Assembly: GCA_039105265.1 (NCBI GenBank)
Contig: JAPFFF010000032.1
Coordinates: 186,001 to 250,000, forward strand
DNA length: 64,000 nucleotides
Direction of reading: 5' to 3'
DNA from: Tritrichomonas musculus
Lineage: Eukaryota; Parabasalia; Tritrichomonadida; Tritrichomonadidae
Of this stretch, positions 1 to 10,566 are shown in pieces (the first letter of the stretch is position 1; every line of letters starts with the position of its first letter). The position numbers and the translations under genes were made by a program. The notes beneath the pieces are model-generated. The model searched no databases. It saw only the letters and a list, made by a program, of their open reading frames with translations, and was not told where the DNA came from.

Positions 1-135
1 AATAATATTTTATTTATTGGTATAAATCGATTTTAAATAAAATTATGTGAAGTAGAAATTCAATGAATGAGATAAAATCGTTCACTTTTTAAATTAATTG
101 TGTGATGACTTTTTGATTAAAATTTTTTTTTTAAA

Positions 136-145
136 TCACTTTATT
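136..145 (+). promoter_or_regulatory. Initiator-like (Inr) motif of the Sel1 gene
   Basis: TCACTTTATT lies 16 bases before the ATG at 152, behind a T-rich stretch. Trichomonad genes typically carry a TCA-type initiator a few to about 20 bases before the start codon, with transcription starting at its A. The match is by eye only. It supports the ATG at 152 as the start and predicts a leader of about 14 bases. Confidence 0.5.
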
Positions 146-151
146 TGCTAA

Positions 152-1054
152 ATGGCTCAACTATATCAAACTGTAGCTCTTTACACAACCAATAAGCTCA
201 ATGATCCTAGTCCACAACCATTTAATTATTATCTCGATTACACATATGCACAACTTCTTGATGTAGCAATGACAAATCTTAAATTACTAAAAGGACCAGT
301 AGATTATGTAATTCTCTTTCGTTCAAATACTGCAAACAAATGGATGCTTCCCACAGAAACACTTCGTAGTCTCGGAGCTCAAAATGGAAACATGATTCAT
401 ATCTTACCAGCAGATGTTCAAAGCAGACCACAAAATAATACAAAGAAATCATATGAATTCGAAAACAAAACTGGAACAGATGCAACTCTTCATGGCAAAA
501 ATGGCGAGGAATACGTTTTCAAGAAAAAGGAAAACGATGAAGAAGAGGAAGCTATTGAATTTGGTAAGGCAGCTGAAGGAGGAACCCCACAACCATCTGC
601 TAAGAGCCAAATTGATATTTTACTCGCAGCTGGTAGAACTCCAGAACGTGAAGCTGAGATTCACAAAATGGGTGCTGAAAGAGGACTTGCTGATGAACAA
701 CAGCAATGGGCTCAGTGTCTTATAAAAGGATATGGAACAAAGAAAGATATGAAAGAAGCAGCGAAATGGATGAAAAAGGCTGCAGAAGCAGGTCTTACTA
801 AAGCTATCTTTAATTACGGAATGATGCTAATGAATGGCGATGGTATCGATCAAGATCCGGAACTAGCAGTAGAATACTTCCACAAAGCAGCAGATAAAGG
901 ACATCCAACAGCACAATATACATATGGAGCATTATTAATGAAAGGCGAAGTTGTTGAAAGAGATCCAGAACAAGGATTGGCTTACATCACAGCAGCCGAA
1001 GAACAAGGAGAACCTCAAGCAGTTGAGTATATGAGCCATTTCAAAGGCTATTAA
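152..1054 (+). CDS. Sel1-like repeat protein with ubiquitin-like/FERM-F1-like N-terminus
   Basis: The product has 300 residues. About residues 195-300 hold three consecutive Sel1-type (TPR-like) repeats, recognisable by the A-x-W/Y...KAA-x-G-x-x-x-A spacing (for example KEAAKWMKKAAEAGLTKA and LAVEYFHKAADKGHPTA). Sel1 repeats are protein-interaction solenoids; the partner here is unknown. Residues 1-90 look like a beta-grasp (ubiquitin-like or FERM F1) fold, ending in a segment like LRSLGAQNGNMIHIL. A charged Glu/Lys linker follows at about 110-140. No signal peptide or membrane segment is visible, so it is probably cytosolic. The start is the first ATG after an Inr-like TCACTTT. The stop reads TAAA, matching the trichomonad stop/poly(A) overlap. 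The repeats are clear; the N-terminal fold is a weak call. Confidence 0.85.
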   Translation: MAQLYQTVALYTTNKLNDPSPQPFNYYLDYTYAQLLDVAMTNLKLLKGPVDYVILFRSNTANKWMLPTETLRSLGAQNGNMIHILPADVQSRPQNNTKKSYEFENKTGTDATLHGKNGEEYVFKKKENDEEEEAIEFGKAAEGGTPQPSAKSQIDILLAAGRTPEREAEIHKMGAERGLADEQQQWAQCLIKGYGTKKDMKEAAKWMKKAAEAGLTKAIFNYGMMLMNGDGIDQDPELAVEYFHKAADKGHPTAQYTYGALLMKGEVVERDPEQGLAYITAAEEQGEPQAVEYMSHFKGY

Positions 1055-1318
1055 ACTATTTTTCGGTTAATATAGCATTTTCAGCATTTTGCTGCGTTTT
1101 TATATAGTACGACAATAACATTTATTAATAAAAAATAAAATTATGACAATAATTCCTGCTAACTTTTAAATCAAATTTAGATATAATTATATATTTCATT
1201 TCAAACACAACGTTTTTCTAGATTATAAGTAAAAAAAACAACTATTTCAAATAATATATTATTTAAATTTTAGAATACATTTATATAAATTAAACAAAAT
1301 AATATGAATAATATACAA

Positions 1319-4300
1319 TTAGAGCCAAAAATCTAAATCTGCCTCATCATCATCTTTAACCGTTGTACTTTTATCGTTCTGCAATTTTTCACCAGTATCT
1401 TCCAAAATTGATGATTGCGATCCATTCGAATTCAATCCCATTTTCTTCTTCCTCATGACAACAAAGACGATTGCTACAACTGCAACCAAAACAGCAGCAG
1501 CGACGCCGCATATGATTCCAATGAGAGTTCCCTTGCTGATTCCTCCAGCCGCTTTGCCAGTGATCACGTTGTTTGCGTTTTCGCTGGCTGAACTGAAATC
1601 TGACAGATCGGTTCCGTCGCCTGGCACTGGCTGTGGATTTTCACTCACAATTTCAATACTCGCTGAGGGCGGATCTTCATGATCTTCATTGCTCGAATAA
1701 GCTGAACTTTTTCCTTCCTCTTGCAGACTGCTTGACGAAGACTCGCTGCCAGACTGCGAGTCGCCGGTCGAGAAATCGCTTGCTTCGAGTTCTTCGCTGC
1801 TGGCAGTGAGCGACGACTCCTCCGATTGCAATGATGACTCGCTGTCTGATGAAGTCTCGCTTTCGAATGAGCCAAGTGATTCGCTTCCTGCTTCCTTTTC
1901 ACTTGAAAAATCAGAAGTCTCGCTTTCTAATTGTTCGCCGCCTGATGAGACATCGCCAGCTGATGACCGCAGCTCGCTTTCAGAGTGGAATTCACTGGAA
2001 TCGCTGCTCTCATCCGAATAAACAGATTCGCTTTCAGAGTGGAATTCACTTGAATCGCTGCTCTCATCCGAATAAACAGATTCGCTTTCAGAGTGGAATT
2101 CACTTGAATCGCTGCTCTCATCTGAATAAACAGATTCGCTTTCAGAATGGAATTCACTGGAATCGCTGCTCTCATCTGAATAAACAGATTCGCTTTCAGA
2201 GTGGAATTCACTGGAATCGCTGCTCTCATCTGAATAAACAGATTCGCTTTCAGAATGGAATTCACTGGAATCGCTGCTCTCATCTGAATAAACAGATTCG
2301 CTTTCAGAATGGAATTCACTGGAATCGCTGCTCTCATCCGAATAAACAGATTCGCTTTCAGAATGGAATTCACTTGAATCGCTGCTCTCATCCGAATAAA
2401 CAGATTCGCTTTCAGAATGGATTTCACTGGAATCGCTGCTCTCATCTGAATAAACAGATTCGCTTTCAGAGTGGAATTCACTTGAATCGCTGCTCTCATC
2501 TGAATAAACAGATTCGCTTTCAGAGTGGAATTCACTGGAATCGCTGCTCTCATCTGAATAAACAGATTCGCTTTCAGAATGGAATTCACTTGAATCGCTG
2601 CTCTCATCTGAATAAACAGATTCGCTTTCAGAATGGAATTCACTGGAATCGCTGCTCTCATCTGAATAAACAGATTCGCTTTCAGAATGGAATTCACTGG
2701 AATCGCTGCTCTCATCCGAATAAACAGATTCGCTTTCAGAATGGAATTCACTGGAATCGCTGCTCTCATCCGAATAAACAGATTCGCTTTCAGAATGGAA
2801 TTCACTGGAATCGCTGCTCTCATCCGAATAAACAGATTCGCTTTCAGAATGGAATTCACTTGAATCGCTGCTCTCATCCGAATAAACAGATTCGCTTTCA
2901 GAATGGATTTCACTGGAATCGCTGCTCTCATCTGAATAAGCAGATTCGCTTTCAGAATGGAATTCACTGGAATCGCTGCTCTCATCCGAATAAACAGATT
3001 CGCTTTCAGCGCTAATTGGAGGGAAGACTCCACTTGGAATTTGGCCACTTTCTTCAATTGAACTGCTCGTGAAATATTCTTCGCTTGGGTAGAACGAATC
3101 ACTCTCACTTAAATAAGAAGAATCATCACTTGATGACTCACTGCTGAGTTGTTCTTCACTCGAAAATGGGGAATCATCACTTGATGATAAAAATGCACTT
3201 TCATCTGACGAATGAGATCCGCTTAGATTTTGACCTTCACTTTCTGCTTGATCGCTGCTTTGCATTCCGTCACCACTGGACAAATCAAGAGGAGGCTCGA
3301 CTGGGTCATTGCATGAATACTCGCTGACGAGCAATTCAATTCCGTTTTCTTGATTTGAGAAAGAGTTCTCCTTCATAATTTTCTCCCTGGAGATTGTGCA
3401 AGCTTCGATTGAAATAATTGAGGCAGATTCGCTTGATTCCTTATTGTAGTTGTCAACAAAGCTGTTCCCAGTTATATCGATTGTGGCACTATGATAAGAA
3501 CCGTCAATGTAGATTGCGAAGCCATCATTTGCCTTATTTGAAGTGAAAGTGCAATTTGAAATCAATTGAATTCCATCGTTTGAATTCACTTCATTGCTAA
3601 TGTATATTGCGCCCCCATTTCCAATTGAAGCAACATTAGAAACAAAGCTGCAACAATCAACGACAATATCATGCTTTGTTGAAAGATATAAAGCGCCGCC
3701 ATTGTCATTTGCCTTATTGTTTTCAAAGAAGCAATTTTTGAAGGCCAAATTAACGTTTCCTTGATTGAAGTTTTCGGCGGTTTGAAGAGCTCCTCCACTT
3801 ACTTTTTGAGAGCTATTTAGGAAATAACAATCAATGAAATTTATGTCAATTGAAGAATCTGTTGATGAATCAAATAAACCGCCAAAACCGCCATAAGGAG
3901 TAGTTATATGAATGAATGAATTATTCTCAAAAATAATCGATGAATTGTCATTTATAAAGATCACAAATGCATGACTGCTTTCCGAATTAATTGATTCTTG
4001 ATTGAGATTCACATTTTCAAAGACGTTTCCTTTGATTGCTGGCTCGTGACTTATCCTTGCACTCATGATCGTTCCTTCAGTGCAGCCAGCAAACTTGTTC
4101 TCAATTAATTCAAAACCTCTTGTCCCAAAATCATGATTTATTTGAATGACGTTCTGACCAACATTTGCAAATGTGTTTCCAATGACTGAAACGTTGTTTG
4201 TGCACGACGAAATCGCAGTCGATGTAGAATTGAATGTGCAATTTTCAATGAAAATGTCAGTGTTACCATTGATGCCAATCACGCTTCCACTTTTGCTTCC

Positions 4301-7300
4301 AAATTCATTTCCACAATGATCGAAAGAACACTCAGAAACAACCAATTTTCTCAAATTCAAAGCGCAGATTGAGTTGGCAGAAAGCAAATTGTCGTTGGTC
4401 ATTATGCAGTTGATGAAAGAGCTTTTTTGAATGTAAACTTCTTTTATTGAATGATTGACGTAAATTGCAGAGCAAGCTTTGTTTATTGCATCAAATTGGA
4501 AGACACAATTGCTAACAACAATTGGCTTCTTTATGTAACTACTGGTCGTTGAATCAATTTTTATTAAATAACCGTCTTTGAAATCGAGGCAATTGACGAA
4601 ATAGCATTCATCGATGACAAATCTAAAGGCGTCAACAGCCTCATCTGCACAAATTATGCACTTTTCATCAGAATTAGAGCATTGTTGAAAAGTGCAATTA
4701 GTCAGATAATAGTTTGCATAATTGTAATACGCACTTGTGAGGTAAAAGCATCTACAAAAACACCTCTTAAACGTACAATTTTCAATTGTTGCGTTGCTTT
4801 CATCGGAAGAGAAAAATTCGTTGTTAAAGAATATTGTTCCGTTCACAGAATTAGCATTAATAAACGCATTGTTTAAGATGAAAGTAGTGGCAAAAATGTT
4901 AACTACAAGTGCACCTGATTTCCTATCGTTATCATCAGAAAATTGAAATAACGAATTTTGAAGCTCTGAATAAGGATGATTCAATTCAACAACAAAACAA
5001 TTTCCAGTGCAATTAATGAATGAAAAATTGTTGAACATATACGCATATGTCGGATTAGGAAGATATGATTCAGAACCAACATAATCAGGCACATAAAGCA
5101 ATGAAGAATAATTACAAGTTACATTAACAAAAGTAACATCAGAAACATTCGTTGTTGATTTGAACAGAATCGGATAAGAAAAAATATCTTTTGTGCATTG
5201 AAATACACAATCTTTTAATTTTATTTTATTTGTTAATAAAATAAACGAATATTGAGGTCTCATCAAATAATAATTAAATGTTTGATCGTTGACATTATCA
5301 ATGAATTTGCAGTTGATTATTGACGAAGGTAAAACAGTGTTTTCACAATAAAATACTTGACATTCAGGTGCATGATTACTTTCAAAAAGACAATCAGAAA
5401 TAGTGAGTTCATTAACCGTTTTGATGTATATAACACCTCCCATTCCAGAGTCGTAACTAAAATTGTCAACAGCATTATTTATAAAAGTGCAATTTCTGAC
5501 AATTACATCTAAATCACTTATAAAATAAAGACAACCACCATAACTTCTCCCATTATTTCCGTTAAAATAGCAACTATCAAAAGTAACTAGACAATTTCCT
5601 CTATTATAAATATCCGACCCTTTAAAAGCAGAACCTCCTTGATCTCTTTGACTTGTATTCAAAAAAGAGCAGTTAATAAAACAGAGTTTAAATTGTGTCT
5701 CAGTATAATCAATGAGGCCACCAAAACCTCCCAATTGAGTATTAAAATCACTAAATGTGTTATTCTCAAATATTAAAGGATTATCACCATACACATTAAA
5801 AATAAAAGCATAAAGATGTGCATAACGAAAAGCATTATCAATATTAGGAGTTGTAATAGTTTCAAAAACATTTCCTCTTATTATTGGATTACTATGATTG
5901 GTGTAATCCTGACAATAATAAATAATACATCCTCGATGTAACTCATAAAAATGATTTTCAATTATTTCTGCTGGTTTTGGACCATCATTATAATTAATGT
6001 AGATTGTCTTTATACTTGTATTTTTGAATTCATTCCATTTAATTATGAGACCATTGGATTCGGAAAAAATGGCGCCTGGAGTAGAATCAAAAGTACAATT
6101 AATGATTGACGCATCTTTTAAATAATTATTTCGGATTGAAATTACAAAGGCATCTTTATCTTCTTTATAATAATGATTATATAAATAATCATATTCAATA
6201 ATTGTTCCACCAAAGAAATGACAATTTGTTATCTCAAGAGATTTGATAACATACACACAAATGCAATTTGGATTAGAACTAGAATCTTCATTTCTTGATG
6301 AATTAGTAAATGAACAATTGTTTATGCAGGCTGCGAATTGATTACTTAAGTATAAAAAAAGGGAACCACAAGATTCATTAAAATCATCAAAAATTATTTC
6401 ATTATCAATGAAATAAAACGAATCTGAATATTGAATATCATCAGTAAGGATAATATAAATCGAAGCAATATACTCAATTCTTTCATGTCCACAATTAAGA
6501 AAAACACAATGCTCAACTATCGGTGCCTTTGCAGTACCACCCAAATATAAAGTTGTGTATTCATTTTCTCCAAATCTACTACTATTTTGAAAAGTACAAT
6601 TACGAATGATTAAGGATGCATTTGAATTAATTTCTCCTTCATATCGGAGGCATCCAGAACAGTTATCAAAGAAGCAATTTTCTAAAATAAATAAATTTGA
6701 ATTATACACTTTGTGAATTGAACCAAATTTTGACGATGAATTTAAAAATGTGTTATTTGTAATGTGCATTTCATCGCTAGCAGTAATATAGATGTCACCG
6801 CATTCTTCAAGATAATTTCCATTATTTATGAAGGTTGATGATTGAATTGTTGCAATTGATGTCGATTGAACCGCCAATCCACAAATTGACAAATTTTTAT
6901 CAGTAAATAAAATTGTTGAATTTTCAAAATTGAATTCTTTTGATGAAACCTTAATCGAATAGCTCAAAGGTTTGGAATTACAATTATCAATAAATTGGCA
7001 ATCATAAATGATTAATTTTGTATTATCAATAGGCTCAAGTGCAAATGCAATTGCATGTCCATCAGCATAAAGTAAATTTGATTCTTTGTTTCCAATAAAA
7101 ATGCTTTGTGAAATTGCCACTTTTGGATTACTTTGGAATTCAGTTGAATTAATTGGATCAATATAAATGGCACCTCCAGCATATAATGCAAAGTTATCTA
7201 TAAAAGAACAGTTGTGAATGGTGACTGGAAGTGACAATTTAAATGACAATGCTCCTCCGTTTCGTTCAGCATAATTGCCAATAAAACTGCAGTTATTTAT

Positions 7301-10300
7301 GATTAATTCAGTTTGCGCACCAGGTATTAATCCTAGTGAAAAAGCACCTCCATTGCCACAATCTTCTTTAGTATCAGATACATTGGATGTGTTGTTCTCA
7401 AACAGACAATCTTGCATTGTAAACATCCCTTTTTTTACGCCTTCATTGTTCGTTTGAAATACAAGCCAAAGACCGAATCCTCCACCTGTATTGCAAACCG
7501 AACTACAGCCAGATAACGTCAAATTCGTAAGTGTAAATGAATGATTATAAAACATGCTATTATAAAGGTATATTGTATTTGAAAAATCAGAGATTCTACA
7601 ATTATTAATAATGTTTGAATCTATGTTAAAATCATATTTTTTTGATATAAAAAAAACGCCATTTTGACCGTTGGCAGCTTCTTCGATTACATTATAATTA
7701 AACACAACAAGGCCATCAGGAAAATTATAATAATCATCTATAATTTCAATTCCACCATATTTTATCTTTCTTATTCTTATGAACTGGTTGTTTGTGACAA
7801 TAATGTTGCCTTGCGAAGTGATGGTCATTCCACCCATTGACTTATATCTGTCAGATGATGAAAAGTTAACAATGTTGTTATTAAAAAAGCATTCTCTATT
7901 TGAAATTGAAATAACAGCTGCTATCCCGTCAACATAACAATCAGAAAAGATACAATTCTCAATATTTGCTGTTGTAAAAAGTCCAGAAATAGAAATGCCT
8001 CCTTTGTTATTCAAAAAGTTGCTTGACAAAACATTCAGAATTCTAGCACTCGAACTAAATTTCAAGCTACTTCCTTTTGAATCAATTGTTGAATTTTCAA
8101 ATAAGAATTCAGGCGAATGAGATAAAACACATTGAGATTCTTTTTGTGTATCATTCAAAAAGTTACAATTTGTTATTTCAAATTTTGATTCGGGATTAGA
8201 AACTACTAAACAATTAGAATAATTATTAGACAAAAACAGACAATTATTAATTGATATTTTTTGTTGATATTCTGATTGATCAGTCTCTTTCATAACACTA
8301 ATAATGCTGCCTGTATCACCTGCTGAATTGTCAGAAAAAGTGCAATTATCAATCGAAAGATCAACTAAAAAACTTTTTGCATAAAAAATGGCTGATTTTG
8401 AAGAACATTTGTTATTAGAAAAAGAACAATTTAAAACTGTAACAGGAAAAGAAACCTCATTGTATTGATTAATTAGAATTGTATTTAATCCAGAATTGTT
8501 AATAAAAGAACAGTTTTCAAATATGGTTTCGTTATTCATTTCAAATGAAAGAATAACGTTATTCGATTCAATAAAATTTCTTTCAAACAAGCAATCTTTA
8601 AAAATCAACTTTAAATGCTCATGTCTAAAAACAAAGATGTTTCCGCCTAAATCTGAAAAATCAACAAACGAGCAATTCAAAAACGAAAAAGTTAAATTTT
8701 CTTCATCTAAATTAGTCAGAATTCCTTGAAAATTTTTGAATACGTTATTTTGTATTTGAACATCTTTGTAGTACGAATTTTCAAATTTAAATGCTACAGA
8801 GTGAAACGAAACTTGATGGTTTTCGAATACATTTCTTTTTATTATCAATGTTGGTTCTCCCACTTTTGTATAAATGCGGAGATCAATGATTCCAGAATAA
8901 CAATTCAGGTAATGATTGTCAACAAGCTCGCAAAGTTCCAAGCCTTTATCTAAAGCAAAGATTGTAATTTGAACTCCACATTTAATAAATGTATTATTTA
9001 CTATTATCACATTTGCAGAATATGCAGAAATTGAGCCTCCTCCTCTTAATACCAAATACTCAAATGTGTTGTTTTTTGCTACAGAATTTTCAACTGATTC
9101 ACCAAAAACGATGCAATTGTGACTAGAGCCATCTAAAACAACGCAATCTTCAAAGATAGCACTCAAAGCTTTAAAAGCATAAAAAGAAGAAGCCCATGGA
9201 ACTGTGTCTCTAGAACGACAATGAATAAACCGACTTTTCTGAATCAAAAAAGTGCGATTTTCTTGACAAACATAAATTCCCATCGCAGCCTCATTTAATT
9301 CAGTGAATTCAATGACATTATCAATGAAACGAATAGGTGGACAAGAATCTGTAGGACAGCTTTGAATATCCAAATAAATCACATAATTTTCAGTCCCGCA
9401 ATTTGAAAAAGTGCAATTTTCAATATTAAATTCAAAAGAATCAGACGTTAAACTTGTTCCAATGACATTTGACAGTGAACTAGAAGAACATGAACTAAAG
9501 CGGCAATTTGTCAAATTAACAGTTTCAGGTGACGATGAAGGAAGGTCAATTTTAATGGTCAATCCAATACAATTCTCAAAAATGCATGATTCAATTATAA
9601 AGTAGTCTTCTTGGTTGGCAATGTTGTCGTGCTTGTAAAGAACTGATCCATCTGCTTTGGTTCCTCTAAAAGTAGAGTTGATGATAGAAAAAGAACCAGT
9701 TACACCTAAGTAAATCGCGCCACACGCATCTTCAATATTATCGAATTCAAATAATTGATCTTGAAAGATAAACGAACTTATAGCAAACGTTATTTCAACG
9801 ACATAACTATTTGCTCGACCACAATTTGTAAATATGTTGCTTTCAAAGATTTTTGGACCTGTTTCTTCTTTTGCATTAATCCTTTGAGGGATGCTCGAGA
9901 TATAAATGGTACTACATTTTGCATTTTTGCTTGAACAACCTATAAAAGTGCAATTTCGTATATTTACCTCACCGTCATATTCAATATTAATGGCACCTAT
10001 ATTATTCGATGCTGCAGATGTAAAATTAAATTGAATATTTTCGAAAGTCATTTTTTTCTGAACAATAAATAAATAGTCTTGATCATTCGGAAGAGAAGGA
10101 TCCGAAAAATGCGAATCATAGATTTCATCTTCATCATAGTTTTCGTTTATTATTATCGAGTTATTTATTCTTTCAAATTTATTATTAGAATAATGATGAG
10201 TAGTATGTGTAGATCTATCGCTGACATAATTTCCATGTTTTCTGTCTATATTTTTAAAATCCGTACTTCCTTCTGTTTCATTACGCTTTTCTGATGTTTC

Positions 10301-10348
10301 TTTTGCAAAAATAAGTTGAAATAACAAGAATAAAAGAATTAAAATCAT
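1319..10348 (-). CDS. Giant Pmp-like beta-helix surface protein with Ser/Glu/Asp repeat stalk
   Basis: The product has 3009 residues. Residues 1-15 form a signal peptide (MILILLFLLFQLIFA). About residues 60-2300 are a very long right-handed parallel beta-helix made of short strands with repeated N-x-S/T-F and C-x-F motifs (NCTF, NNTF, NCSF) and Chlamydia Pmp-like GGAIYI/GGALYL motifs. Two parts of the helix look like internal duplicates, each with a GGFGGL segment. Residues about 2445-2790 are some 19 copies of an 18-residue Ser/Glu/Asp unit, followed by more acidic Ser-rich sequence. Residues about 2940-2964 are a membrane helix, then a 45-residue cytosolic tail starting RKKK. Many N-x-S/T sites suggest glycosylation. 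Pmp-like families are expanded in trichomonads and are thought to act at the cell surface; an adhesion role is inference. Only about 210 bp separate the start from a transposon. Confidence 0.85.
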   Translation of the reverse strand: MILILLFLLFQLIFAKETSEKRNETEGSTDFKNIDRKHGNYVSDRSTHTTHHYSNNKFERINNSIIINENYDEDEIYDSHFSDPSLPNDQDYLFIVQKKMTFENIQFNFTSAASNNIGAINIEYDGEVNIRNCTFIGCSSKNAKCSTIYISSIPQRINAKEETGPKIFESNIFTNCGRANSYVVEITFAISSFIFQDQLFEFDNIEDACGAIYLGVTGSFSIINSTFRGTKADGSVLYKHDNIANQEDYFIIESCIFENCIGLTIKIDLPSSSPETVNLTNCRFSSCSSSSLSNVIGTSLTSDSFEFNIENCTFSNCGTENYVIYLDIQSCPTDSCPPIRFIDNVIEFTELNEAAMGIYVCQENRTFLIQKSRFIHCRSRDTVPWASSFYAFKALSAIFEDCVVLDGSSHNCIVFGESVENSVAKNNTFEYLVLRGGGSISAYSANVIIVNNTFIKCGVQITIFALDKGLELCELVDNHYLNCYSGIIDLRIYTKVGEPTLIIKRNVFENHQVSFHSVAFKFENSYYKDVQIQNNVFKNFQGILTNLDEENLTFSFLNCSFVDFSDLGGNIFVFRHEHLKLIFKDCLFERNFIESNNVILSFEMNNETIFENCSFINNSGLNTILINQYNEVSFPVTVLNCSFSNNKCSSKSAIFYAKSFLVDLSIDNCTFSDNSAGDTGSIISVMKETDQSEYQQKISINNCLFLSNNYSNCLVVSNPESKFEITNCNFLNDTQKESQCVLSHSPEFLFENSTIDSKGSSLKFSSSARILNVLSSNFLNNKGGISISGLFTTANIENCIFSDCYVDGIAAVISISNRECFFNNNIVNFSSSDRYKSMGGMTITSQGNIIVTNNQFIRIRKIKYGGIEIIDDYYNFPDGLVVFNYNVIEEAANGQNGVFFISKKYDFNIDSNIINNCRISDFSNTIYLYNSMFYNHSFTLTNLTLSGCSSVCNTGGGFGLWLVFQTNNEGVKKGMFTMQDCLFENNTSNVSDTKEDCGNGGAFSLGLIPGAQTELIINNCSFIGNYAERNGGALSFKLSLPVTIHNCSFIDNFALYAGGAIYIDPINSTEFQSNPKVAISQSIFIGNKESNLLYADGHAIAFALEPIDNTKLIIYDCQFIDNCNSKPLSYSIKVSSKEFNFENSTILFTDKNLSICGLAVQSTSIATIQSSTFINNGNYLEECGDIYITASDEMHITNNTFLNSSSKFGSIHKVYNSNLFILENCFFDNCSGCLRYEGEINSNASLIIRNCTFQNSSRFGENEYTTLYLGGTAKAPIVEHCVFLNCGHERIEYIASIYIILTDDIQYSDSFYFIDNEIIFDDFNESCGSLFLYLSNQFAACINNCSFTNSSRNEDSSSNPNCICVYVIKSLEITNCHFFGGTIIEYDYLYNHYYKEDKDAFVISIRNNYLKDASIINCTFDSTPGAIFSESNGLIIKWNEFKNTSIKTIYINYNDGPKPAEIIENHFYELHRGCIIYYCQDYTNHSNPIIRGNVFETITTPNIDNAFRYAHLYAFIFNVYGDNPLIFENNTFSDFNTQLGGFGGLIDYTETQFKLCFINCSFLNTSQRDQGGSAFKGSDIYNRGNCLVTFDSCYFNGNNGRSYGGCLYFISDLDVIVRNCTFINNAVDNFSYDSGMGGVIYIKTVNELTISDCLFESNHAPECQVFYCENTVLPSSIINCKFIDNVNDQTFNYYLMRPQYSFILLTNKIKLKDCVFQCTKDIFSYPILFKSTTNVSDVTFVNVTCNYSSLLYVPDYVGSESYLPNPTYAYMFNNFSFINCTGNCFVVELNHPYSELQNSLFQFSDDNDRKSGALVVNIFATTFILNNAFINANSVNGTIFFNNEFFSSDESNATIENCTFKRCFCRCFYLTSAYYNYANYYLTNCTFQQCSNSDEKCIICADEAVDAFRFVIDECYFVNCLDFKDGYLIKIDSTTSSYIKKPIVVSNCVFQFDAINKACSAIYVNHSIKEVYIQKSSFINCIMTNDNLLSANSICALNLRKLVVSECSFDHCGNEFGSKSGSVIGINGNTDIFIENCTFNSTSTAISSCTNNVSVIGNTFANVGQNVIQINHDFGTRGFELIENKFAGCTEGTIMSARISHEPAIKGNVFENVNLNQESINSESSHAFVIFINDNSSIIFENNSFIHITTPYGGFGGLFDSSTDSSIDINFIDCYFLNSSQKVSGGALQTAENFNQGNVNLAFKNCFFENNKANDNGGALYLSTKHDIVVDCCSFVSNVASIGNGGAIYISNEVNSNDGIQLISNCTFTSNKANDGFAIYIDGSYHSATIDITGNSFVDNYNKESSESASIISIEACTISREKIMKENSFSNQENGIELLVSEYSCNDPVEPPLDLSSGDGMQSSDQAESEGQNLSGSHSSDESAFLSSSDDSPFSSEEQLSSESSSDDSSYLSESDSFYPSEEYFTSSSIEESGQIPSGVFPPISAESESVYSDESSDSSEFHSESESAYSDESSDSSEIHSESESVYSDESSDSSEFHSESESVYSDESSDSSEFHSESESVYSDESSDSSEFHSESESVYSDESSDSSEFHSESESVYSDESSDSSEFHSESESVYSDESSDSSEFHSESESVYSDESSDSSEFHSESESVYSDESSDSSEFHSESESVYSDESSDSSEIHSESESVYSDESSDSSEFHSESESVYSDESSDSSEFHSESESVYSDESSDSSEFHSESESVYSDESSDSSEFHSESESVYSDESSDSSEFHSESESVYSDESSDSSEFHSESESVYSDESSDSSEFHSESESVYSDESSDSSEFHSESELRSSAGDVSSGGEQLESETSDFSSEKEAGSESLGSFESETSSDSESSLQSEESSLTASSEELEASDFSTGDSQSGSESSSSSLQEEGKSSAYSSNEDHEDPPSASIEIVSENPQPVPGDGTDLSDFSSASENANNVITGKAAGGISKGTLIGIICGVAAAVLVAVVAIVFVVMRKKKMGLNSNGSQSSILEDTGEKLQNDKSTTVKDDDEADLDFWL
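1975..3005 (-). repeat. 54-bp coding tandem repeat (18-residue SES/YSDESSDSSEFH unit)
   Basis: About 19 nearly identical 54-bp units encode an acidic, Ser-rich 18-residue motif. The few variants are F to I in EFH (two or so copies), V to A in one copy, and silent C/T and G/A changes. The unit is a multiple of three, so all copies stay in frame and the other frames also stay open. The segment probably forms an extended stalk between the beta-helix head and the membrane helix, and is a likely site of copy-number variation between strains. Confidence 0.9.
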
Positions 10349-10556
10349 ATTTGAAACTATATCTCAAAAAATTCAGAAAAAGAATGTACATTCTCAATCT
10401 TAACGTATTTTTTTGAGAATAAAAAATATATTTATATTGGAATGGAAAAAATTTTGATGATGTTAAAATATTTATCTACTATAATATATTATTTTTAAAT
10501 AAAAATTTTTTTATTCGTGGTGGAATTGATATCTTTTTAGATAAATTTTGAAGATA

Positions 10557-10566
10557 CTTTAAACAT
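10557..10566. repeat. Left copy of 10-bp target-site duplication
   Basis: CTTTAAACAT here is repeated exactly at 20457-20466, directly outside the other end of the long-TIR element. A perfect 10-bp duplication is within the 8-11 bp range typical of Mutator-like (MULE) transposition. Confidence 0.85.

Noticed and set aside
1831-3108. Open frames of about 394 codons (+) and 393 codons (-) over the surface-protein repeat
   Set aside because: They exist only because the 54-bp unit keeps every frame open once it lacks a stop. The predicted peptides are odd repeats (Asn-Arg-Cys-Ser, Met-Arg-Ala), and codon use favours the long minus-strand gene.
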